Source: Mizugakiibacter sp. (lineage in GTDB: Bacteria; Pseudomonadota; Gammaproteobacteria; Xanthomonadales; Rhodanobacteraceae). Taken from it: a stretch of 52,605 bases of DNA. Shown piece by piece: positions 16,583 to 24,853 of this stretch (position 1 is the first letter of the stretch; every line of letters begins with the position of its first letter). The position numbers and the translations under genes are program-made. The stretch covers positions 1 to 52,605 of the forward strand of contig QILI01000108.1 of assembly GCA_003233305.1 (NCBI GenBank), given 5' to 3'. The notes under the pieces are model-generated. The model made no database searches and was not told where the DNA came from. It saw only the letters and a program-made list of their open reading frames with translations.

Positions 16583-17563
16583 TCAGATTTTCTGGACTGA
16601 CTGCTCAATGGCACCGAACAGGCTGCGCCCTTGCGGATCGGTGATCTCGATACGCAGCGTATCGCCAAATTTCAGAAAAGGCGTGCTTGGCTTGCCATCC
16701 CTAAGAATCTCCACCGTGCGTCGTTCGGCCAGACACGATGCCCCCTTCGAGGTGTCCTGGTTGGCGATGGTTCCGGAGCCAATCAAGGTCCCAGCCACCA
16801 GGGGTCGGGTTCTGGCCGCATGGGCGACGAGCTGGGCAAAGCTGAATTGCATATCGATACCACATTCGGCCTCGCCAAACCATTGACCGTTGATCCAGGT
16901 GCGCATGGGCAAATGCAGCTTGTCAGCTTGCCAGAACTCACCCAGTTCATCGGGGGTCAGCAGTACCGGCGATAAGGCTGAGCGCGGCTTGGATTGTAAA
17001 AATCCAAAGCCTTTACCCAACTCCGCCGGAATCAAACCGCGTAAAGAAACGTCGTTGACCATGCCGATCAACTGGATGCACGCACTGGCAGCGGTGGCGG
17101 ACACTCCCATGGGCACATCATCGGTAACCACGATAACCTCCGCCTCGAGGTCAATACCCCAATCCTCGTTGACCAAGCGAATCGGATCACACGGGCCGTA
17201 AAACCCGGCGCTGGTCGCTTGGTACATCAGTGGGTCGGTATAAAAGTTTTCCGGCATCTCGGCGCCTCGGGCCCGACGGACCCGTTCGACATGCGGTAAA
17301 TAAGCACTGCCGTCGACGAATTCAAAAGCCCGGGGAAAGGGTGCAGCAAATAAGCGCATCTCCGCATCGAATGCCCCCTCGGCGCGGCCCGCATTGAGGT
17401 CTTCCGACAAACTGTTGAGCCGGGGTGCCAGGTTCTCCCAATCATCCAGTGCTGCCTGCAATGTCGGAGCAATACTGCTGGCCCGCACCGCACGTTGCAG
17501 ATTGCGGCTGACCACGATCAACGTACCGTCCCGACCGCCTTCCTTCAGAGAGCCTAGTTTCAT
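16583..17563 (-). CDS. Fumarylacetoacetate hydrolase family protein
   Basis: Predicted to cleave fumarylacetoacetate to fumarate and acetoacetate, the last step of tyrosine breakdown. The 326-residue protein starts MKLGSLKEGGRDGTLIVVSR and has an FAH catalytic core with metal-binding acids in LVNEDWGIDLEAEVIVV, then LRGLIPAELGKGFGFLQSKPRS and GTLIGSGTIANQD. This short form is the one usually found next to hmgA in proteobacteria. It starts 60 bases after hmgA on the same strand. The isomerase MaiA, which should act just before it, is not in this cluster. The pathway role rests on both sequence and context. Confidence 0.9.
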   Translation of the reverse strand: MKLGSLKEGGRDGTLIVVSRNLQRAVRASSIAPTLQAALDDWENLAPRLNSLSEDLNAGRAEGAFDAEMRLFAAPFPRAFEFVDGSAYLPHVERVRRARGAEMPENFYTDPLMYQATSAGFYGPCDPIRLVNEDWGIDLEAEVIVVTDDVPMGVSATAASACIQLIGMVNDVSLRGLIPAELGKGFGFLQSKPRSALSPVLLTPDELGEFWQADKLHLPMRTWINGQWFGEAECGIDMQFSFAQLVAHAARTRPLVAGTLIGSGTIANQDTSKGASCLAERRTVEILRDGKPSTPFLKFGDTLRIEITDPQGRSLFGAIEQSVQKI

Positions 17564-17623
17564 TTGTTTACCTGGATGAGTGACTGGAGTGGATGGACCT
17601 TACTATGGGTAATTAACGCGCGT

Positions 17624-18973
17624 TCAGGGCGTGGATGGATCGAAATGGCTACGCAGTCCCTGCCAGCAACGCCAGTAATCCTGCTGCAGTTGGGGCGATG
17701 CCAAGGCCTCGGCAGTGACCTGAATCACTCCTGCAGTCTCGAACATGAAGGCCATAGTATCAACGAGGTGCTCAGGCCGGCTCGTATCGGCCAGTGAGGC
17801 CTGCGCAAAGCTCGCCGTATCCGGGCCATGGCCGGTCATGCAATTGTGTAAACTCGCCCCACCCGGCACAAAACCATCAACACCGGTCTGCTTGGCATCG
17901 TACTCTCCGTGCACCAGCCCCATAAATTCACCGGCCACGTTGCGGTGAAACCACGGCGGTCGAAAGGTATTCTCAGCCGCCAGCCAGCGCGGTGGGAAGA
18001 TCGCGAAATCCATGTTGGCCGTACCTGGAACAGCACTGGCAGATGTCAGCACGGTGAAAATCGATGGGTCGGGATGGTCGTAGCTGATCGAGCCGACGGC
18101 ATTGAAACGACGCAAATCGTACTTATAGGGGACGTGGGTACCATGCCAGGCCACCACATCCAGCGGCGAATGATCGATGGGTGCCTGCCATAATCGGCCC
18201 TGAAACTTGGTCAGCAATTCAAAGTCACCGTCGAGGTCTTCATAAACCGCCACCGGATACAGAAAATCCCGCGGGTTAGCCAGGCCATTGCAACCGATCG
18301 GCCCAAGCTCCGGCAAGCGCAGTGACTGACCCAAGTTCTCGGCGATGTAGCCACGCGCGGTGCCATCGGGTAACTCGACCCGAAAGCGCACCCCACGTGG
18401 CATCACGGCAATCTCTTGGGGCTCAATTTCAAGCGTTCCGAATTCGGACAGCAGATACAGCCGGCCCTGCTGTGGCACGATCAGTAACTCACCATCGGCA
18501 TCATAGAAATAGCGTCCCTGCATGGGGCGGTTGCAGGCATAGCGGTAAATACCGATGCCACTCTGGCTCTGCGGCGTGCCAGTCCCAGCAAAACTCTGCA
18601 ACCCTTCAATAAAATCCGTGGCCTCCTCGGGCATCGGCTGAGGGTTCCAGCGCATGACGTTGGGCGAGGTGGCATCCAACTCGTAATGATGGTGAATGCC
18701 CGGCCTGTCCAGGGCCTTGAAAGGTCCATGCACTGCCCCTGGACGAATCCGGTACAGCCAGCTATGGCGATTCAGATGTCGCGGGGCGGTAAATGCTGTC
18801 CCCGATAGCTGCTCGGCATACAAGCCGAAAGCAGGGTGTTGGGGAGAGTTGCGGCCCTGAGGCAAGGCCCCTGATAAGGCCTCACTGGCATGTTCCCCGG
18901 CAAATCCCGACAGATAGGCAAGCTCACCGCCAATAGCTGTGGATAAGGTTTTTACCTGGTGTTCATTGCTCAT
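17624..18973 (-). CDS. hmgA: Homogentisate 1,2-dioxygenase
   Basis: Opens the ring of homogentisate to maleylacetoacetate using Fe(II) and O2. The iron ligands are H343 and E349 ([13 protein letters not shown]) and H382 (TGHGPD). Compared with the human enzyme there is a three-residue insertion between E349 and H382 ([12 protein letters not shown]). The N-terminal [22 protein letters not shown] and the tail fit the bacterial family, and length 449 is close to the usual. It lies between hpd and the fumarylacetoacetase gene in transcription order hpd, hmgA, fah. The start has GGAG upstream. The 291-base gap before it (18974-19264) shows only a short perfect hairpin at 19099-19117 (ACCCCAAT/ATTGGGGT). 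Confidence 0.96.
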   Translation of the reverse strand: MSNEHQVKTLSTAIGGELAYLSGFAGEHASEALSGALPQGRNSPQHPAFGLYAEQLSGTAFTAPRHLNRHSWLYRIRPGAVHGPFKALDRPGIHHHYELDATSPNVMRWNPQPMPEEATDFIEGLQSFAGTGTPQSQSGIGIYRYACNRPMQGRYFYDADGELLIVPQQGRLYLLSEFGTLEIEPQEIAVMPRGVRFRVELPDGTARGYIAENLGQSLRLPELGPIGCNGLANPRDFLYPVAVYEDLDGDFELLTKFQGRLWQAPIDHSPLDVVAWHGTHVPYKYDLRRFNAVGSISYDHPDPSIFTVLTSASAVPGTANMDFAIFPPRWLAAENTFRPPWFHRNVAGEFMGLVHGEYDAKQTGVDGFVPGGASLHNCMTGHGPDTASFAQASLADTSRPEHLVDTMAFMFETAGVIQVTAEALASPQLQQDYWRCWQGLRSHFDPSTP

Positions 18974-19264
18974 GTGGAATCTCCTGCCGTGGCTCTGCGG
19001 GTCTTAAGTATTGCCCCGCAAATACTGCTGGGTTGATGATCATCTGGATCCCGCCTACGAAACCCGGAATGGATCTCATCACTTGGTGAATTGCGAAGAC
19101 CCCAATGCCATTGGGGTACGCTTCTGTTCCATCTGCCGCCGGGGTCTATTACTTCAAGCTGCAGATCGACACCACATGCTCATACCGGTATCAATCATCA
19201 GCGCTGGATCAAACGCTACGCCAAAACTTCTGGCTCGGCTCATAAGCCCTGCAGCCCGGACTTC

Positions 19265-20353
19265 CTACAGCACCCCACGACGCATCTGGTCGCGCTCGAT
19301 GGACTCGAACAGGGCCTGGAAATTACCTTCACCGAAACCTTCATTGCCCTTGCGCTGAATGATCTCGAAAAAGATCGGGCCGATACAGTTCTTAGTGAAT
19401 ATCTGCAACAACAGACGTTTATGGGTTTCGGCATCGGCATCAATAAGAATCCGGTTCTTCCGCATCGACTCTAGCTTCTCGCCATGCCCAGGGATCCGTT
19501 CGTCGACCGCCTCGTAATAGGTATCAGGTGTATCCAGAAACTGGATCTGCTGGGCGTGCATAGCCTCAACCGTGGCGTAAATGTCATGGGTAAAGCACGC
19601 CACATGCTGAATACCTTCCCCCTGGTACTCATCCAGGTACTCGTTGATCTGGCTCTTCGGTTCAGAGGATTGGTTCAGGGGAATGCGCACCATGCCGTCA
19701 GGTGCTGTCATCGCTTTAGACACCAGACCGGTCTTGGCTCCCTTGATATCGAAATAACGGATTTGCCTGAAATTAAACAATTTTTCGTAGTATTCCGACC
19801 ATTTCTCCATATTGCCGAAATACAGGTTATGGGTCAGGTGATCGATGTACTTGATACCAAACCCCTCGGGGTGCCGGTCGACACCCGGCAAGTATTCGAA
19901 ATCGTCGGCATACACCTCGCCACGCCTGCCATATTGATCCACCAGATACAGCATGCAGCCACCAATACCCTTGATAGTGGGAGTGTTCACCGACTTGGTG
20001 GCATCTTTCGCGCCGATCGCTTCACCGCCGTGGGCCAACGCCTGCTGGCGCACCTCTTGTGCCGGCTTGCTGAAGCGGATCGCAAAACCGGAGGCACAGG
20101 GACCATGCTGCGCAGCAAAATCCATGGCGAATGAACCCGGCTCCTCATTCACCAGAAAATTGCAGTCTCCCTGGCGGTACAACGTCACCTGCATCCTCTG
20201 ATGTCGTGCCACCGGGACAAAACCGAGCCGGGGAAACAACTTATGCAGCACGGCTGGATCGGGTGCAGCAAACTCCACAAACTCGAAACCATCCACACCC
20301 ATCGGGTTTTCAAACTGTGTGGCCTGGAGGCCAGTACCGGACTGCATACTCAT
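19265..20353 (-). CDS. hpd: 4-Hydroxyphenylpyruvate dioxygenase
   Basis: Converts 4-hydroxyphenylpyruvate to homogentisate, feeding hmgA. Two VOC-type beta-alpha-beta modules are visible and the Fe(II) ligands are H172 (YIDHLTHN), H250 (IQHVACF) and E330 (FFEIIQRKGN). The C-terminal helix RKGNEGFGEGNFQALFESIERDQ is complete. The frame opens at a TTG (20368), but the ATG at 20353 has GGAG seven bases upstream and is preferred, giving 362 residues. It is divergent from the MarR gene, and the palindromic operator 20408-20427 lies between them. The cluster is therefore probably repressed by that regulator and induced by an aromatic acid. Confidence 0.96.
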   Translation of the reverse strand: MSMQSGTGLQATQFENPMGVDGFEFVEFAAPDPAVLHKLFPRLGFVPVARHQRMQVTLYRQGDCNFLVNEEPGSFAMDFAAQHGPCASGFAIRFSKPAQEVRQQALAHGGEAIGAKDATKSVNTPTIKGIGGCMLYLVDQYGRRGEVYADDFEYLPGVDRHPEGFGIKYIDHLTHNLYFGNMEKWSEYYEKLFNFRQIRYFDIKGAKTGLVSKAMTAPDGMVRIPLNQSSEPKSQINEYLDEYQGEGIQHVACFTHDIYATVEAMHAQQIQFLDTPDTYYEAVDERIPGHGEKLESMRKNRILIDADAETHKRLLLQIFTKNCIGPIFFEIIQRKGNEGFGEGNFQALFESIERDQMRRGVL

Positions 20354-20407
20354 GGTCAATCTCCGCAAAACTTAGGCACAAACACTTGCACCCATGGCTA
20401 TATGGTT

Positions 20408-20427
20408 ATAGTTTCAATTGCAACTAT
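20408..20427. promoter_or_regulatory. MarR-type operator between hpd and marR
   Basis: ATAGTTTCAATTGCAACTAT is a 20-bp palindrome around AATT with one asymmetric position in each half. It sits in the middle of the 94-base gap between the divergent hpd and MarR starts and overlaps AT-rich -10-like hexamers on the minus strand (TATAAC, TATAGC). Its form fits MarR-family operators. Confidence 0.65.
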
Positions 20428-20447
20428 TAGCAAGCCGCGACGCAGCA

Positions 20448-20888
20448 ATGACCGACCATCTACCGCTTAAACTGGAACATTTTTTACCCTACCGCCTATC
20501 GGTGCTTTCCAACACCATCAGTCAGGGTATCGCCCGCGAATACCACACACGTTTCGGGCTCAGTATCACCGAGTGGCGAGCGATGGCCGTTCTGGCCCGC
20601 TTCGATAAGAGTAAGTTGTCCGCACGCCAGGTTGCCGAGCGCACCGCCATGGATAAAGTGGCAATCAGCCGCGCCGTGGGCAAACTCGTGGCCCGGAGTC
20701 TGGTCAACCGCAAGATGCATCAGGATGACCGACGCCGCTCGGTACTCGCCCTCACCCCCAAGGGCTGGTTCATCCATAATCAAGTAGCTCCCTTGGCCCG
20801 TGGGTACGAGCGCGAAGTTCTGAAAAAACTCAATTCAGAGGAACAGGTCTGGCTAAACCGGATTCTTGACAAGTTGTCACCGCTGTAG
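20448..20888 (+). CDS. MarR-family transcriptional regulator
   Basis: A 146-residue winged-helix regulator. The N-terminal helix LPYRLSVLSNTISQGIAREY is for dimerisation. The DNA-binding part contains SARQVAERTAMDKVAISRAVGKLVARSLVNRK, followed by the wing DDRRRSVLALTPKG. The frame opens earlier at 20418; the ATG at 20448 begins the family homology, although its Shine-Dalgarno is poor. It is divergent from hpd-hmgA-fah with a palindrome between them. It is therefore the likely repressor of tyrosine/homogentisate breakdown and of itself, relieved by a pathway intermediate. In Pseudomonas this job is done by an IclR-type HmgR, so the regulator class differs here. Confidence 0.9.
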   Translation: MTDHLPLKLEHFLPYRLSVLSNTISQGIAREYHTRFGLSITEWRAMAVLARFDKSKLSARQVAERTAMDKVAISRAVGKLVARSLVNRKMHQDDRRRSVLALTPKGWFIHNQVAPLARGYEREVLKKLNSEEQVWLNRILDKLSPL

Positions 20889-21167
20889 GCACATTGCCGG
20901 GGCACACTCCGTGGTAGATGGGCAGTCCATCGGCCATCGGCACGATGTCTAGCATAAACCGGCAAAAGCGCCACCGAAAACTGCCCAGACCGGTCTCGGA
21001 ACCATGATAGGTCACCAGCATCGGCAGACAAGCCAAATCACACTCGGCTTTCTCACTCTACCGCACCAAGGATAAACGGTAGCTCCAGCCAAAGTTGAGT
21101 TTCACATCATGTGCGGTCATGAGATAACTACTGTGTTCCGGCATTACTCACCTGCCAAGTAATTTAT

Positions 21168-21307
21168 GGAACCTCTCAAAACCGTCACGAGCGGGCCGAT
21201 TGCAAAGAGTCGCGGAGTAAGCGACGAGACCTTTCAAGTAAATAGACAAATACCGAACGAGTACGCGACATCGCAAGCGGTTTGCACAGTAGATTTTTAG
21301 AGGTTCC
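21168..21307. mobile_element. MITE-like element with GGAACCTCT termini
   Basis: GGAACCTCTCAAAA at the left end and TTTTTAGAGGTTCC at the right end are inverted with one mismatch in 14. They enclose 112 bases with no gene. Similar GGAACCTCT-type ends occur in some insertion sequences, from memory. No target duplication is obvious. It is the first of two inverted-repeat elements in the 693-base gene-poor gap 20889-21581; 20889-21167 shows nothing else. Confidence 0.55.
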
Positions 21308-21407
21308 CGAAAGCTTGATGTCACCCCATATGGGGTGTAGCGTCTCAACACGTTAGCTACACCAAACAAGGGAGAGCCAAGGTGTAGGGTTACGAAGTTC
21401 CAGGAGG

Positions 21408-21542
21408 AATGGGGTCAGGTCTCGTATTGTAACATTTACCCTCGGGTGATTCGGCCTGTTGTCGCCAGGCGCAGGGGGCTTGCTATAGCCTTTATGGTTA
21501 CACCGGTCACCAGGATGTTACAATACGAGACCTGACCCCATT
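21408..21542. mobile_element. Palindromic element with perfect 28-bp inverted repeats
   Basis: The left arm 21408-21435 starts AATGGGGTCAGGTCTCG and the right arm 21515-21542 is its exact reverse complement, ending CCTGACCCCATT. They are separated by 79 bases. Arms beginning GGGGTCAGG are known from palindromic units spread by REP-associated (Y1-type) transposases, from memory. No transposase is present here. T6 follows the right arm, so the structure could also stop transcription. Confidence 0.75.
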
Positions 21543-21581
21543 TTTTGCACAGTATTCCATGATACAAGGCATTCGTTGACT

Positions 21582-21983
21582 ATGATAAAGCACAAAAAAA
21601 AGATTGTGTCAGCATTGTGGGCACTTTCTGTGCTCATGAGTTTATTCATTGGATTCTATACTGGAAAGTTTTTGCAGCATAAAATTATAGAAAAACATCA
21701 TAAGGTCCTGGCCGTTCTAAATGATCTCGATGACTTAATATTATACTCGAAGTCCCCAGCGCAGCTGAAAACATGGGAAGCCAACCAATTTAAGATGAAT
21801 ATATATGGTTTTATCTGTGGTTGGGGTCAGGATATGAGTGAGTCCGAAGCCTATACTTTAGCGAAAATAATTCAGCGCTACAATACCTTAGAGGGTGGCA
21901 AGCTCTTAGCCGGTCACAGCAGCCCGATACTTTTGAGGCAGTCACAGACGCGACAAAGTGCATGTGAAGAACTAGACCATTGA
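21582..21983 (+). CDS. Membrane-anchored protein of unknown function, paralog 1
   Basis: Not recognised. It has 133 residues with a lysine-rich start (MIKHKKK), one membrane span at about 8-28, and a 100-residue outside part. It is a paralog of the next gene; shared stretches include YSKSP.QLK.W, N.YG.ICG, S.S.A and GGKLLAG..SP.LLRQS. Each has two cysteines in the outer part 49 residues apart (C79 and C128 here), which suggests a disulfide. Base composition is clearly more AT-rich than that of its neighbours, pointing to transfer. A TTG six bases upstream is an alternative start. It lies 39 bases after the 28-bp inverted-repeat element. Confidence 0.65.
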   Translation: MIKHKKKIVSALWALSVLMSLFIGFYTGKFLQHKIIEKHHKVLAVLNDLDDLILYSKSPAQLKTWEANQFKMNIYGFICGWGQDMSESEAYTLAKIIQRYNTLEGGKLLAGHSSPILLRQSQTRQSACEELDH

Positions 21984-22129
21984 TCTAACCGTCACACCGA
22001 AGAACCCATTGTTCGGATTACATCCAACTATGGTAGATTATCAACCCGAAAGGTTCTGACCAATATCTGGGCTGACGAACACCGAGCTTCGGATTGTGCA
22101 TGATTTTATAATGCTGAGGAGCTACTGAC

Positions 22130-22534
22130 ATGCTAAATGAGCGCAAAAAAATAATTATCTTAGTATTGTGGGTATTTTCTATACTTATAGGTTTATTTTT
22201 TGGATATAACGCTGGAAAATTTTATGAATTTTTCGTAATGGGAAGAGATAATAATATCTCGTTGATTCAAAGAGACCTCAATGACTTAGTATTAATTTCC
22301 AAGTCCCCCAAGCAGCTGAAAATATGGAAGACCAACCAAGTTAAGTTGAATATATATAGTTTAGTCTGTGGTTCGGGACCGGAACTGAGTAAGTCCGACG
22401 CGCATTTTTTAGCAAATGGAATTAAGCGCTACCATGCCCTGATAGGGGGTAAACTCTTAGCCGGTTACAATAACCCGATGCTTTTAAGACAGTCGCTAGC
22501 GCAGCAAGATGCATGCAAAAAGCTAGCTGATTAG
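22130..22534 (+). CDS. Membrane-anchored protein of unknown function, paralog 2
   Basis: Not recognised. It has 134 residues, starts MLNERKKI, spans the membrane once at about 8-26, and ends with a soluble domain carrying C80 and C129. About half of its residues match paralog 1 at 21582-21983, over the full length and without gaps in most of the outer domain. GAGGAG stands about eight bases before the ATG, and TATAAT lies just upstream, so it may have its own promoter. Low GC sets it apart from the rest of the window. The tandem arrangement implies local duplication after arrival. Possible roles include immunity or envelope functions, but nothing in the sequence decides this. Confidence 0.7.
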   Translation: MLNERKKIIILVLWVFSILIGLFFGYNAGKFYEFFVMGRDNNISLIQRDLNDLVLISKSPKQLKIWKTNQVKLNIYSLVCGSGPELSKSDAHFLANGIKRYHALIGGKLLAGYNNPMLLRQSLAQQDACKKLAD

Positions 22535-22728
22535 CACCGAACCTCAGCCGGCCGGGGCATGATTGGTGACGCCAGCGAGTGCGGTGACCCCAAAAATCGG
22601 CCTATCTCATGCACGTATTTGGGTTTCAGTCCTCCCGGGCACAGAGCGGTGTCACCAGAAACCCTGGCGATGCTCTGCGCAGGTTCTGCACGACCTGTAG
22701 AGACCACCAACCATTCAGCCGAAGCGAC

Positions 22729-24195
22729 TCAGTGCGCTCCGTGCATCAGCCGGGTAATCCATGGTGCGACCAGTAGATACGCCACCCCCACACCCGAACC
22801 GATCAGGAACAGCAACCAATACACGTGCCCATAACCGGCAATACCCGGTCGGGCTCCGGTGGTAGTCATTGCGGCAATCTTGCCGGAGAGGTCGTAGCTC
22901 AGAGCAATGGCCAGAAACCACCCCCCCATAGCCAGTGAAGTCTCATGCGGTGCGGCCAAGCGGGTGACCATGGCATAGCCGATGGGTGACAAAGTAAGTT
23001 CACCCACGGTCTGCAGCAGATAGCTCAGCGCCAAAGTCCACCAGGCAAGCTTGCCGTCAGCACCCTGCAGGTAACGGATCGCCAGGGCCATCACCAGATA
23101 ACTCAGGCCAACCAGAATTATACCGATGCCAAACTTGCGCGGGGTGGACGGATTGACCTTGCGCTGGTCCAGCCAGGGCCAGAGTATGGCCAAAAAGGGA
23201 GCTAGGATGAGGATATAGAAAGGGTTGAAGGACTGGAACCAGGAAAAATCGAAGGGGGCATTAATAAAATCCTTGGCCAAGAAATTCAACGAGGTCGCTC
23301 CCTGCAAATCGAGCGCCCAGAAGCAGATATTGGCCGCGAACAGCAGCAGCATGGCGATATAGCGCTGCATCTGCACCTTGTCGCCACTGCGGATACCACT
23401 CTGCACGAAATACACCACTAGCAGACCGAGCAGAGCGTAGACCGCCCCACTAAGTAGCTGCGGTTTATCCAACAGCAGGTAGGTGGGGTAGACCAGCAGC
23501 GCGGTGCCTAGCAAGGTATACAAGGTAGCCCCGGGACCGCGATATTTCTCAGGAGGATCGCCCACGTGACCCAGCATCCGTTTGCCGAAATGAAACCCGA
23601 TAGCGGCCAGAAGAATACCCAGACCGGCAACCAGAAAACCGTAACGGTAGCCATAATGCCGACCTACCCAGTCAGCACAGATAAACGGAGCGACGAAAGC
23701 CCCAAAATTGATGGCCAGATAGAATAGGGTGAAGCCTGCATCGCGCTTAGGATCATCCGGTCCATAGCTGCGCCCGACCAGTACGGTAAGCGGAATCGCC
23801 AACCCGGCACCGAGATCGAACAAGGCCATGCCCAGTTCGAAACCCGACAGGGTCGGTGAGGCCATCACCGCAATGCCTCCCACCTGCAGGAATAGCGCCA
23901 GCCACAGCGCCCGGGTATCACCCAGAAAGTGATCAGCCACATAGCCACCCAGCAGGCTAGTGGCATAGACCAACGCCAGCGACCCGGTGGCCAACACATC
24001 AGCCTGCTGCATCGCCTGAGCTGCAGTCAGATGAGCATAGAAGGCCTGAGCGATATAGGGCGCCAGGAAGGCGCGGAACCCATAGAAAGCAAAATTAACC
24101 CCTACTGTAACCCCCAGCAACATCCATAAGGGGCTCGGATGGCCCAGAGTACGAGAAAATCCAGGTTCGGTTCGCAACGCAGCCTCGGCGTGCAT
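22729..24195 (-). CDS. POT/PTR-family peptide transporter with altered proton motif
   Basis: A 488-residue major-facilitator protein of the proton-coupled oligopeptide transporter family with about 14 membrane spans. GGYVADHFLGDTRALW and FTLFYLAINFGAFVAP are the two PTR signatures, and TVGELTLSPIGYAMVTRLAP-like residues are in the C-terminal half. The helix-1 motif ExxERF, needed for proton coupling in the studied members, is replaced: the aligned residues are T30, V33 and N34 before FAFYGFRAFL. The start ATG at 24195 has AGGAG eight bases upstream; the longer frame is not supported. It stands alone. Substrate is probably di- or tripeptides, but the coupling mode is open. Confidence 0.88.
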   Translation of the reverse strand: MHAEAALRTEPGFSRTLGHPSPLWMLLGVTVGVNFAFYGFRAFLAPYIAQAFYAHLTAAQAMQQADVLATGSLALVYATSLLGGYVADHFLGDTRALWLALFLQVGGIAVMASPTLSGFELGMALFDLGAGLAIPLTVLVGRSYGPDDPKRDAGFTLFYLAINFGAFVAPFICADWVGRHYGYRYGFLVAGLGILLAAIGFHFGKRMLGHVGDPPEKYRGPGATLYTLLGTALLVYPTYLLLDKPQLLSGAVYALLGLLVVYFVQSGIRSGDKVQMQRYIAMLLLFAANICFWALDLQGATSLNFLAKDFINAPFDFSWFQSFNPFYILILAPFLAILWPWLDQRKVNPSTPRKFGIGIILVGLSYLVMALAIRYLQGADGKLAWWTLALSYLLQTVGELTLSPIGYAMVTRLAAPHETSLAMGGWFLAIALSYDLSGKIAAMTTTGARPGIAGYGHVYWLLFLIGSGVGVAYLLVAPWITRLMHGAH

Positions 24196-24384
24196 GGGGC
24201 AGACTCCTGTGGATGGGATCGTTGGCCGACGTCCCCCTATGGAGAGGTTGTTGTCAAACCATTCAGCTTGAGATTGCAGCGACCCGAAAAAGTTCCGGAA
24301 CTGATCACAAATCGAAGATCGGCTGTGGTTTCCCAACTACAGTGTCTCGTCGCAATACAATAACGGCATCACTGGTTGCTATGC

Positions 24385-24410
24385 GGATGCCCACTGCGCG
24401 GACATGACTT
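24385..24410. repeat. Degenerate small palindrome
   Basis: GGATGCCCACTGCGCGG followed by ACATGACTT resembles the 28515-28540 copy closely and is a worn form of the palindrome at 2089-2108. It lies in the 658-base gap 24196-24853, which has no supported gene. Confidence 0.5.
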
Positions 24411-24581
24411 ACTTCACTGCATCCCCGCCTACCTGGAAATGGCGAGAAAGGGCCCAGGCTCGCCCTCTGCCGTGGTCTTCAGTGATGAGCCAGGGCCAAG
24501 CCCATTGAGCGGCCGGTACCGGGGCCAGTCAGTGCGTTGGCCGATCATGAACGGAACCCGATCCCGCTGCACCTCACCCCT

Positions 24582-24636
24582 GACCCATTTCATGTTGGAG
24601 ATACCCCCTCCCTTTAGACTCATTTCATATTGGACA
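24582..24636 (+). repeat. Direct repeat upstream of the 2-oxoacid dehydrogenase operon
   Basis: GACCCATTTCATGTTGGAGA (24582-24601) and GACTCATTTCATATTGGACA (24617-24636) match at 17 of 20 positions with a period of 35 bases. They lie about 220 bases before the E1alpha start. They might be paired protein-binding sites or a remnant of a repeat. Confidence 0.5.
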
Positions 24637-24853
24637 AGAGGGTTGCTTGCGATGCTCTACTCAAGCCCCCGGCGGGGTTTATTACTCATGTACCCGGCCC
24701 GCTCTGAAGTTGACTCATGGCAGTGTCTCTAACCGCTCCGGAGACCTTTTCGATGCTGCGGTGTGTCTTGCAATCAGTATGCCTGACTTGCTATTTTTAG
24801 GGTCTTGCCTATCCCGCAGCCAGTGGCTGTGTTCGGCACCTCCGGAGCTTTTT

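Noticed and set aside
19484-20134. A 216-codon open frame on the plus strand
   Set aside because: It is antisense to hpd, which has all its iron ligands; no start signal or recognisable protein.
21148-21369. A 73-codon minus-strand frame in the gene-poor gap
   Set aside because: It covers the MITE-like element, including its inverted ends, and has no start signal or similarity.
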